DNA of 64,000 bases from Alisma plantago-aquatica (lineage: Eukaryota; Streptophyta; Magnoliopsida; Alismatales; Alismataceae). Shown here in pieces: positions 37,277-48,200 of the stretch. The position numbers and the translations under genes were made by a program. Each line of letters starts with the position of its first letter. Position 1 is the first letter of the stretch. The stretch spans positions 890,767,835-890,831,834 of the forward strand of contig OY856410.1 in assembly GCA_963693085.1 (NCBI GenBank), in the 5' to 3' direction. The notes below the pieces were generated by a model. That model was not told the origin of the DNA. It was given only the letters and a program-made list of their open reading frames with translations, and did no database searches.

Positions 37277-38199
37277 TAAATTGTGGCATCCAACTTATAA
37301 AAAAGAAATTTACTTAAGCAGAAGCGAATCATTTGCAACAGATTACTGAAAATCACAAAAAATTAAAACTTTTTGCAAAGAGATGCACACACGGGAAATC
37401 TTTTTCATCAAGAACCAAAGTATAATATTTACATTCTGTTCCATAAGTACACAACATGTACTATCTCTTCTCGAGGATTACAACATCAACTGTCATATTC
37501 ATCATTAAATACAAACAACATAAAACCTAAAGGCATCAAGCCAAAATCTCAGATCAATTCAATAAAAACACTGACTACTGACTCCGAGGACCTGAGAGTA
37601 CAGAGATGACACATAGGACTTTCTAACAATATGACTACATAGGCAATATCTCCACCTGAGATATTACTGCTGCCCTTGAAGCTGCTGCTACTGTTCTTTC
37701 TGTGCTAAAGGTTTCCTGCCTCTTTGTCCGTGTGCACCTAAAAACATTAGATCCCACGGGGGTGAGACAATTGTAAATTGTCCCAGCGGGAGATAAAACT
37801 CTCCACCAAAACATTATTATTGTAGTTATATACATAAAACTGGACAGAGGATATGCAGTTTAAAGCATTCTCATCTTAAAGCATTGTAACTATCTATGAT
37901 AGAACAATATATCAACTTTTCTCTTAATAAGGAATAGGAAGAACATGTTTATCATTTATCCTTCATATTATACCATCATGTCAAACTTCTCTTGTGACAC
38001 TCATTATCTTGATATGTCACCTGTGAGACATTCTTGTTTCAACTTATTGGCCTTAGCCAATATGCTAAATAGATTTTGGTTATATTGGACATGAGAGTGT
38101 GCATCATCATGTCTTATTCAGGCATTGGTCTATACCGATCCTATATAAATATTCCAACCATTAGATTACACCAATCATGTGCAACTAGTACAATCATTA

Positions 38200-38935
38200 G
38201 ACTTATATTATTCATGTGTATCCATTCCAAGTATTGAACTATGTCAATCCTGTGTAACTATTGTAGGTATTGATTTATGTCAATCATGTGTAACTATTCC
38301 AGGTATTGATCTATGTCAATCCTGTGCAACTATTCCAGGTATTGATCTATGTCAATCCTGTGTAACTATTCTAGGTATTGATCTATTTCAATCCTGTGTA
38401 ACTATTCCAGGTATTGATCTATGTCAATCTTGTGCAACTATTCCAGGTATTGATCTATGTCAATCCTATGTAACTATTCCAGGTATTGGGTTATTACCAA
38501 TCTTGTGTTATTATTCCAGGTATTGGGAGTTAGACAATCCTATGCATTCGAGGTTTTGGGAGTTAGCCAAAACTGTGTTATGATTCTAGGTATCGGGAGT
38601 TAGCCAATCCTGTGCATTCCAGGTATTGGGAGTTAGCCAATCCTATGTTATTATTCCAGGTATTGGAGTTAGCCAATTCTGTGTTATTATTCCAGGTATT
38701 GGGAGTTAGCCAATCATGTGCATTCCAGGTATTGGGAGTTAGCCAATCCTGTGTTATTATTCTAGGTATTGGGAGTTAGCCAATCTTGTGCATTCCATGT
38801 ATTGGGAGTTAGCCAATCCTGTGTTATTATTCCAGGTATTGATCTATGTCAATCATGTGCCTCTATTCCAGGTATTGAACTATCTCAATCCTGTGATTTT
38901 ATTCCAGGTATTGATCTATATCAATCTTGGGTAAC
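38200..38935. repeat. 36-bp minisatellite in middle LTR
   Basis: Units of the form attccaggtattgatctatg plus tcaatcctgtgtaact repeat about eight times with a 36-bp period. They then give way to 33- and 37-bp variants built on ccaggtattgggagttagcc. Because 36 is a multiple of three, a 134-codon frame with a 12-residue IPGIDLCQSCVT repeat stays open on the plus strand (38179-38583). I treat it as a by-product, since it is antisense to the element. Confidence 0.85.
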
Positions 38936-39209
38936 CTTTAAAACATTTTGTTACTTCTCACTAGGCAACAACCATCCTCATAGCTCATAAAGCCCATAAA
39001 GCATCTTGTCACCTCTCACTAGGCAACATAACATATTACTTCATGTATTATAACTTCAATTAGGGTTTCACATACCTTTACCCTTAATTAGGGCTTTGGG
39101 ATTTCACATGATATCATACTTCATTAGAGTTAGGATTGCATATAGCATCACCCTTCATTAGGCTTTCACATCTCATTGCCTATACTTAATGTTTACTATT
39201 CATCCCAAC

Positions 39210-39420
39210 TAGGGATTTCTCATGGCATCATCCTCAATTAGGGTTTCTCATGGAATCAACCTCAATTAGGGATTCACATTGAATCAACCTCAATTAGGGA
39301 TTCACATGGAATCAACCTCAATTAGGTATTCTCATGGAATCAACCTCAATTAAGGATTCACATTGAATCAACCTCAATTAGGGATTCACATGGAATCAAC
39401 CTCAATTAAGGTTTCCACTA
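39210..39420. repeat. 28-bp tandem repeats with telobox-like core
   Basis: About seven units of atggaatcaacctcaattag plus ggattcac with small changes (gggtttctc, taaggattc). The core aattaggg(a/t)tt resembles TTAGGGTTT. The partner block in the right LTR is 47745-47942. Confidence 0.8.
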
Positions 39421-40019
39421 TGGTTACCCACATCTTGGGTCTACTATTCATCTTCAAACAGGGTTTTACATCTCATTTCCCTAAATTGGAGTTTCATATA
39501 TCATTACCCTAGATTAGGGTTACATCCTCACCCTGGATTAGGGTTTCATTTAGAATTGCCCTCAATTAAGGTTAGAGTTCAATAGTCCTGTCAATTGGGG
39601 TTTATGTTCATGATTAGGGTTTCATGATCTCTTTGCTTAAGAGTCATACCCTTAATCACCTCATGAATCATATTCATGTATGAACCTCATGCTATCATCT
39701 TCTCAACTTGATGAGGTCATATCAACCCTTCAATCAAGTACATACAACTATGATTAACATAGAGTACCACCTCATTGTTCCTATAAGCAATTAGGGTTCA
39801 TCCCTTAATTAGCACTAATCACTTATGTACTATTAGGATTTAAACCTTTGTACCTTCATTTATTATCATTACTAATCATCATTTGATCAATGGATCATTC
39901 ATCATCTTAATTCTCAAGAGATTCAATTACATTGGACCTCCAATACATAAGGTATCCAATTGAATTGACCAATTGTATCTTCAATTACAATAGGTGTCCA
40001 AGTGGATTAACCAATTCAA

Positions 40020-41520
40020 TCCTTAATAAATCTTGACTACTTGAGCCCCAAATGGTCTTAGTCTTTCAAAGTTCAAACGATTTGAAACTGTTTGGTAAAG
40101 GTGATGCTTGAGACCGTTGCTAAAGCAAGTACTTGAAACTGTTTGCTAAAGTACCTTTTTGAAACCGCATGGACTCAACCGGTTTGGGATCATTTGGTCC
40201 CAAATGGTCTTGAGACCGTTTGGTCCAAACCTTCTCAGAACCGCATGGACCAAATATGGTCTCAACTAATCAAATTGAAGTAGGGTTTCCAATGTTGATT
40301 CCTTCAATCATTGAATTCATGTAACCAATCATCAATTGGGCCTATAATCATACTTCAATTGAGTTAAATGGGTCAACCTTCAACTAATTTGACCCTCAAT
40401 TAACCCTCAATTGATCATCAATTAGGGTTTGAATCAATTGGATTAGGGTTTGTAATCGATGGTCCTTCAACATTAATCAATGGAAGATTAGTTACTTTGA
40501 AACCATTGAACCATCATCCAAATTGAACATGACCTGACCCCAAACGGTCTTGAGGTCATTTGGATGGCCTCCAAACGGTCTTTAGACCGTTTTCCCATGT
40601 CAACATCAAAATCAAAGTCAATCAATCAAAGTTTGGATCATTGGATTGATCACCAAATCAGCATTTGATTGCACTTCAACTTAGTACCTTTAGATCTTAA
40701 AACACATAACCATAGTCAACCCTAGACATCCAAACGATCTTGTGTGACCCCCAAATGGTCTTGAGATCATTTGGATGACCTCCAAATGGTATTGAGGCCG
40801 TTTTTCCATCATATCATTATCAACCATGTCATTCAATTAGGGTTTGGATCCTGGATTGGTCACCAAATAAGCACTTAATTGTATTTCAATTTGGTATCTT
40901 TGGACCTTCAAACACTTGACCAAACTTAACCCTAGACCTCCAAACGGTCTTGGGTGACCCCCAAACGGTCTTGAGACCGTTTGGGTGATCCACAAATGGT
41001 TTTGAAACCGTTTGGGTCAATCAACCCAAAGCATCAACTCTTTCAATTGCAAAATCAACACTTAGCCAATTAGGGTTTATACCATATGTTTGAATCTTCG
41101 AATACCTAGCTATACTCAACCATAGACCTACAAATGGTCTTGGTTGACCTCCAAACGGTCTGGAGACCATTTGGGTGATTCCCAAACGGTTTTGAAACCT
41201 TTTGGGTCAATCAACCCAAGTTTCAAACTCAATCACTTATGAAATCAACACTCAACCCGATTAGGGTTTAGGTGATTGATGGACCTTCAACTAATGAACC
41301 GATTGGACTTAATCAATAATAATTGATGGATCATTAACCTAGATCATTTTTAACAAGTCCCCAAATGGTCAACCCTGGTCAACATCACCAAACGGTCAGA
41401 AACCGTTTGGTCTCATGCAGTTTGGTGAAACTGTTTGCTACTAAACGGTTTGAAACCGTTTGCTCCCAAAACACAAACCGTTTGGACATTTAATTGAAAC
41501 TGTTTGGTATAGATATTAGG
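40020..41520. repeat. CGGTCTTGAGACCG palindrome array in middle LTR
   Basis: Repeated ccaaacggtcttgagaccgt-type words, complete or as halves (aaaccgtttg, ccaaacggtc), spread over 1.5 kb. The core GGTCTTGAGACC is the same 12-bp palindrome as in gypsy-2, but the flanks differ (aacggt instead of gcggt). The right-LTR counterpart is 48570-49945. Confidence 0.75.
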
Positions 41521-42006
41521 GGAGGTGTGTTCTTATGATGATGTCATCAGCATCAAGCTCTAGACCCACGAAACCTGCTGTGATTTCCATGGAAATTGCA
41601 TCAATCAACCAAATCAATAATTGTAACTAGAGAAATGATCATTATTTGATGGGGAATTGAATACAATAACAAAGTTAGGGTTTCAAGTTATAAAACTGGC
41701 CTCCAATTGAGCTCCAAAGCTCTAAGATCACGGAAAAAATGGTGGATGAAGCTTTTGCAACTCCCCCAAGGCTCCTCCTCAAGCTTTTGGTTGAAAAGAT
41801 TAGCTAGGGTTGAAGAGGAGATCGAAATAAGAAGAATTCCATAATTTATTTTCGATTTTCACCATGGAATCAAGGCAAAATGGATCAAGAACCTTACCAA
41901 CATGTTGGGGGTCGTCCTTCAGGTCCTCCCTATCTCCCTTGGTCGGTTTCCAAGCAAGGAGAAGAAGTGCAAACGAAAAAGCCTTTCATTTGGCTTGTAA
42001 AGGGTC

Positions 42007-42014
42007 TTTTTATA
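42007..42014 (-). promoter_or_regulatory. TATA box of middle LTR
   Basis: Minus-strand TATAAAAA, about 890 bp from the LTR start. The counterpart in the right LTR is at 50412-50419. Confidence 0.5.
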
Positions 42015-42900
42015 AGAAATTCAAGGAGAGAGAAAGTGCCTTATAAAAATTCATTTAATCCCAAAAATATGGCCGCCTCTTCCCCCTCATCTTCCTTAGG
42101 AACGAGGTTATCTTGTTTTCCTCTTATTCCTCTCAATTATCCATGATTTAAGGAAAAGAAAATCAAGCACCTTAAATCATATAATAATAATATCCATATG
42201 TGAGTGGATATTTCTTTTTCTTATAAAATTGTGAGTGAGTTATCCATACCCTTGGATATTTTCGTGGTCCTTGCAAAGCTCAAGGATGTACACACACATC
42301 AGAATCCAACCATTTTAATTTTAGTTGAAGGCCCTTTAATTAATACATTTATTTTTGCCGTAAATCGAATTAGGGTTTCAATTAGGATTAAATCTTGATT
42401 ATTTTAATATCAAGATTCTCTCTCCTCCAACTTAATTCAAATGAGGCGCCCCTCTCATTTTATTTTCTCTAAATGGTGAAAAGAAACAGTAGGGACCTTA
42501 TTGAAGTGGTAATTTACATATTGAATCCTAGGTTTTGCGTAAATTGCACTTTTATACCAAAACTAGGTTTTAATCCATAAACATTACTTTATCAGCTTTT
42601 CCTCGGTACTCAGGCTACCACACGACATAACTTTGCATCATATTCATTCTAATGATGCTTAAACACATAAGGAACATGTTATCATGCAACATTTGCAATC
42701 TAACCCCTCAACTTGGGTAATTTGCACTTTAGTCCAAAATAAGCAAACATTGCTTCAACATTGTTCAAACAGGACCAAAATTGAAACATAAGTTTCTCAT
42801 AAGCCCTAATTACTTTTCACAAGATAAGATTAAACATATAATCATCTTTATTAATCAAAACACCTAGGGTTAAAGTGTAACCCAGGTCAGGGATGTTACA

Positions 42901-43894
42901 AATTATAAACCTCTAACAAGGATTTCATCCCCGAAATTCCTGATAAAGAGAAACAGATATTATCCATGCATCATATTATCATGTCCTCACATAACACCTC
43001 ATTATTATGGAGACACCATAGAGTTTTGATTAACAAAAAGTTATTTCACACAAAGTTATCATGGAATGGTTCACATGGAACACATACTCCCATGTTCCTT
43101 AGTTGGTTCAGTATTTCTCTTTCAAGATCACCATTATATTCTGTCATCCACTTGAGACTAAAAGTCTTTACATACCCTGATTGTGTCATCTCACCTGATA
43201 ACACCATACTACCTTTCCTTATTACCTACACTAACTATCTTATTAGTTATACATTTTCTTATCATAAGGAAAGGTTACTTATCAACCAAGAACTTATCTC
43301 AAAGATATCTTCAATTGTTATGTTTACACAAAGAATAAACCCCTAACATGTGATGTTTATACCACATTAGGTAACTGGACTGATTTCACAGTTAACCCCT
43401 TTCAGGCAATCATCATAAAATAGCCTGATATTTCTCAGATACTAGAATTCCTTCCCTTGGTATTTACACATGTGTTGGTAACACATTACATCTTCATTTT
43501 TCTTTATAAGTTGATTTATGAGTAAATCAAATTACTTCATATATCAATTAAAATGTGGTAGAAATATCCATGCCACATCTCCTTCTTCTTTAAACTCTGG
43601 AGATTGTTTCAGAATGACTACTTGATCAGGTTAGTCAAAAAGATAACAATCTAGATATGTCATACTTACCTTGCCTTCAATAAATTAATACCTGGCCAGG
43701 GTATTCAAGAACTGAAATTAGGTAGTATGTACTTGTTTTATATTATGTTTCATATTCTTAACATCTCTTTAATTTTTCATTACTAGATATCTCAGTTTTT
43801 ACATCTTTTCCCTTTCTGCATGTAAAGAGAAAATTTCAAACATATAAGAGAATATTAAGCTAAACATAAATTTGCATCCTCCTTATCTCTTCCT
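42901..43894. other. Unidentified 1-kb segment where pol should be
   Basis: The first 45 bp (aattataaacctctaacaag and on) correspond to the polypurine-side end of gypsy-2 internal sequence at 21976. The rest shows no similarity to gag or pol in any frame. A 126-codon plus-strand frame (42966-43346) has no recognisable domain. It then passes into the region shared with piece A at 43895. It may be filler acquired when pol was lost. Confidence 0.5.
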
Positions 43895-44063
43895 CATATC
43901 CTTAAAGGATTATACAGATGATCTAAACAACAACTACTTTAATTTTTTTTATAGTAGGAAATAGAAGGTAACTCAATATAGAAAGTGCTATCTTGACAAG
44001 TCTACCTTTGACAAGATAACTAGCATCTTATCTGACCCAAAACATGAACTTAGTTGTCATTTA

Positions 44064-45153
44064 TTATTGCCTTTGTCCTGTACTACCAGAAGCAGATGGA
44101 CCAAACTGTGACACTTGTCTTCATGCTCCACCATCTGCTCCACTGGACTGGGGTCCTTGTGGGTTTTGCAGATTATGCGTTGACTGTTGGGTCATCTCAC
44201 TATTTCTCCTTGGACATTGTTGTCTAAAATGTCCTAGCTGTCCACATTTATGACAAGCTCAACCCCAACTTGATGACCCCTGCATAGGTGCACTACATTG
44301 TGGTTGGAATGGTGAAGATTTTAGTTGTCTACTGCCACTACTCATTAGTCCATGTGACTGTGTAGACTTTCTTTTGAGGTTTGTCTCATGTTTCTTTATC
44401 GTAGAACTTTCTATCCTCCGTATAGACTCCACAAATGTGGCAAACCTCCCCCTACTTTCTAGGGCAGATGTCGGAATGGACATATCAACATTCAATCCTT
44501 TCTCAAAACGTCAATTTTTTTCCTCCTCTGTAGCAGCCATCTGGGGCAAAATCGTAAAAGTTCCATGAACTTAACCTCATATTCACTTATCGACATGGCT
44601 CCCTATTGTATTTTCTCAAACTGTGACTTCTTTTCATCTAAATAAGTTTTTGGAAAATACTTATTGATGAATTCTCGATGGAATTCCTCCCATCCAACCT
44701 CTTCATCATTCCTCTTTATTTCTTCTATAGCCCACTAGTGTCAGCACTACCTTTCAAAAGGTACACCACATGTTTAACTTTGTTAGCCTCTGGGATACTA
44801 AGGATCTTAAAGGCTTGTTCTAACTCAGTGAGCCAGAGATCAACATCTGTTGGATCAGATGTTTCAGCATATTCAATGGCTCTGACACGACGTAGTTGTT
44901 CAAAGGTCTTACCAGACCCATATCCCTCATTGGGATTTGGTGCCCTGGGTGTTGATGCTGGCATCCAATATGCCATATACCTTAGTGTGGTCATGAGCTG
45001 CCCAAAAAGATTATGAATATCTGGGTTTCGTCTCATGACTTCATCAACATGGGGGTTTTCAGGCACTGGTTCCTCCCTTGCCTGATCCCTTGCACCTCCC
45101 ACTAGGGCAGCAACATTTCTCTCAGCAACATATTCTTCACGTCCTTCAGACAT
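44064..45153 (-). pseudogene. gag of gypsy piece B (frameshift and stops)
   Basis: ATG at 45153 (MSEGREEYVAERN). Capsid is in frame to LLKGSADTSG, where one base missing near 44742 (tgtcagcac against tgtccagcac in piece A) shifts the frame. It continues through an intact MELLRF region, a TGA at 44511-44513 where piece A has CGA, then MNVDMSIP to SSWG, a TGA at 44259-44261 and the zinc knuckle. The last stop is at 44064. The TGA just before the knuckle is shared with piece A; the frameshift and the 44511 stop are private. No pol follows. Confidence 0.82.
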
Positions 45154-45270
45154 CTTTAAGTTATATATCTTCTTCTACATAAGCAGAAGACACTATAATA
45201 TACATTGAAGTACACTTAGAACAGACTCGATACCTTAGTCCTATGTCTCTATAGACTCAGCGAACCTAGA

Positions 45271-45283
45271 GCTCTGATACCAC
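45271..45283 (-). promoter_or_regulatory. Primer binding site, piece B
   Basis: The plus strand reads gctctgataccac, giving tggtatcagagc on the minus strand. This is a perfect match to the usual iMet site, unlike the copies at 26794 and 37264. Confidence 0.8.
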
Positions 45284-45288
45284 TAAAT

Positions 45289-48200
45289 TGTGGCATCCAA
45301 CTTATAAAAAAGAAATTTACTTAAGCGAAAGCGAATCATTTGCAACGGATTATTGAAAATCACTAAAAGTTAAAACTTTTTGCAAAGAGATCCACACACG
45401 GGAAATATTTTTCATCAAGAACCAAAGTATAATATTTACATTCTGTTCCATAAGTACACAACATGTACTATCTCTTCTCGAGGATTACAACATCAACTGT
45501 CCTATTTATCATTAAATACAGACAGCATAAAACCTGAAGGCATCAAGCCAAAATCTCAGATTGATTCAATAAAAACACTGACTACTGACTTCGAGGACAT
45601 GAGAGTACAGAGATGACACATAGGACTTTATAACTATATGACTAGACAGGCAGTATCTCCACCTGAGATATTACTACTGTCCTTGATGCTGCTGCTGCTG
45701 TTCTTTCTCTACTAAAGGTTTCCTGCCTCTTTGTTCACGTGCACCTAAAAACATTGGATCCCACGAGGGTGAGACAATTGTAAATTGTCCCAGTGGGAGA
45801 TATAACTCTCTGCCAAAACATTATTATTGCAGTTATATACATAAAACTGGACAGAGGATATGCAGTTTAAAGCATTCTCATCTTAAAGCATTGTAACTAT
45901 CTATGATAGAACAATAGATCAAATTTTCTCTTAATAAGGAATAGGAAGAACATGTTTATCATTTATCCTTCATATTATACCATCATGTCAAACTTCTCTT
46001 CTGACACTCATTATCTTGATATGTCACCCGTGAGACATTCTTGTTTCAACTTATTGGCCTTTGCCAATCTGCTAAATAGATTTTGGTTATATTGGACATG
46101 AGAGTGTGCAGCATCATGTCTTATTCATGCATTGGTTTATACCAATTCTATATAAATATTCCAGGAATTGGATTACACCAATCTTGTGCAACTAGTACAA
46201 TCATTTGACTTATATTATTCCTGTGTATCCATTCCAAGTATTGAATTATGTCAATCCTATGTAACTATTCCAGGTATTGATCTATGTCAATCATGTGTAA
46301 CTATTCCAGGTATTGTTCTATGTCAATCCTGTGCAACTATTCTAGGTATTGATCTATGTCAATCCTGTGTAACTATTCTAGGTATTGATCTATGTCAATC
46401 CTGTGTAACTATTCCATGTATTGATCTATGTCAATCATGTGCAACTATTCCAGGTATTGATCTATGTCAATCATGTGTAACTATTCCAGGTATTGGGTTA
46501 TTACCAATCCTGTGTTATTATTCCAGGTATTGGGAGTTAGCCAATCCTATGCATTCCATGTATTGGGAGATAGCCAATCCTGTGTTATTATTCCAGGTAT
46601 TGGGAGTTAGCCAATCCTGTGCATTCCAGGTATTGGGAGTTAGCCAATCCTGTGTTATTATTCTAGATATTGGGAGTTAGCCAATCATGTGCATTCCAGG
46701 TATTGGGAGTTAGCCAATCCTGTGTTATTATTCCAGGTATTGGGATTCAGCCAATCCTATGCATTCCAGGTATTGGGAGTTAGTCAATCCTGTGTTATTA
46801 TTCCAGGCTTTGGGAGTTAGCCAATCCTGTGCATTCCAGGTATTGGGAGTTAGCCAATCCTGTTTTATTATTCCAGGTATTGATCTATGTCAATCTTGTG
46901 CCTCTATTCCTAGTATTGAACTATCTCAATCCTGTGATTTTATTCTAGGTATTGATCTATATCAATCTTGGGTAACCTTTAAAACATTTTGTTACTTCTC
47001 ACTAGGCAACAACCATCCTCATAGCTCATAAATCCCATAAAGCATCTTGTCACCTCTCACTAGGCAACATAACATATTACTTCATGTAATACAATAGTAA
47101 CACCTCTATTCCCTCAATAGGGTTAGGGCTTACTATTCATATCATATTATGATTTCTCATGTCCCATTACCCAATTTAGGGTTAAGGTTTCCCATCTCAC
47201 ATTAGGATTTCATAGTTATCAAAGTATATCAACTTTGAGATGCTAACTGTGAAGTCTTTCATATCTTGATGTATCACTTACCTCATTACTTCCAACTTTC
47301 TTGAGTTTATCAACTTATCTTGGATTAAGGTATTTCCCATCTTAATCCTTTCATCCACTAACCTATCACTCTTATCATGAAGTGAATAGGTTACACATAT
47401 GAATGGTCCAATTATCTTTAATGATATGAAGTCATCTCAGGTTAAGGCATTGCTTACAATAAGCTTGCCTATAATCAACCATTTATGATATTTCACCCTT
47501 ATAAGGTTTTACCCACTAATTTATTATTAGGGTTCTGGGTTGTCATCATGTTGTCCAAGATTAAGGCTTCATGTATTATAACTTCAATTAGAGTTTCACA
47601 TACCTTTACCCTTTATTAGGGCTTTGGGATTTCACATGCTATCATACTTCATTAGAGTTAGGATTGCATATAGCATCACCCTTCATTAGGCTTTCACATC
47701 TCATTGCCTATACTTAATGTTTATTATTCATCCCAACTAGGGATTTCTCATGGCATCATCCTCAATTAGGGTTTCTCATGGAATCAACCTCAATTAGGGA
47801 TTCACATTGAATCAACCTCAATTAGGGATTCACATGGAATCAACCTCAATTAGGGATTCTCATGGAATCAACCTCAATTAAGGATTCACATTGAATCAAC
47901 CTCAATTAGGGATTCACATGGAATCAACCTCAATTAAGGTTTCCACTATGGTTACCCACATCTCAGGTCTACTATTCATCTTAAACCAATGTTTACATCT
48001 CATTTCCCTAAATTGGAGTTTCATGTATCATTGCCCTAGATTAGGGTTACATCCTCACTCTGGATTAGGGTTTCATTCAGAATTGCCATCAATTAGGGTT
48101 AGAGTTCAATAGTCCTGTCAATTGCGATTTATGTTCATGATTAGGGTTTCATGATCTCTTTGCTTAAGAATCATACCCTTAATCACCTCATGAATCATAT

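Larger units (their letters stand above)
37282..42900 (-). repeat. Shared middle LTR of the tandem gypsy (5619 bp)
   Basis: Starts tgtggcatccaac and ends ccaggtcagggatgttaca on the plus strand. It is matched along its length by 45289-51304. It contains the 36-bp minisatellite (38200-38935), 28-bp repeats (39210-39420), at least eleven TTAGGGTTT words (39060-42380), an aacggtcttgagaccgttt array (40020-41520) and a minus-strand TATA box (42007-42014). It lacks a 487-bp segment present in the right LTR. Confidence 0.88.

Noticed and set aside
38179..38583. 134-codon open frame with 12-residue repeats, and its 170-codon relative at 46168-46680
   Set aside because: Produced by a 36-bp tandem repeat whose period is a multiple of three. 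It is antisense to the element, and the frame breaks where 33- and 37-bp variants start.
39060..42380. Interstitial telomere array
   Set aside because: TTAGGGTTT words are dispersed, separated by unrelated sequence, and lie within LTR boundaries. They are not head-to-tail TTTAGGG repeats.
42966..43346. 126-codon plus-strand frame in the tandem gypsy
   Set aside because: No recognisable motif, AT-rich composition, and antisense to the element. It is kept only as part of an unidentified segment.
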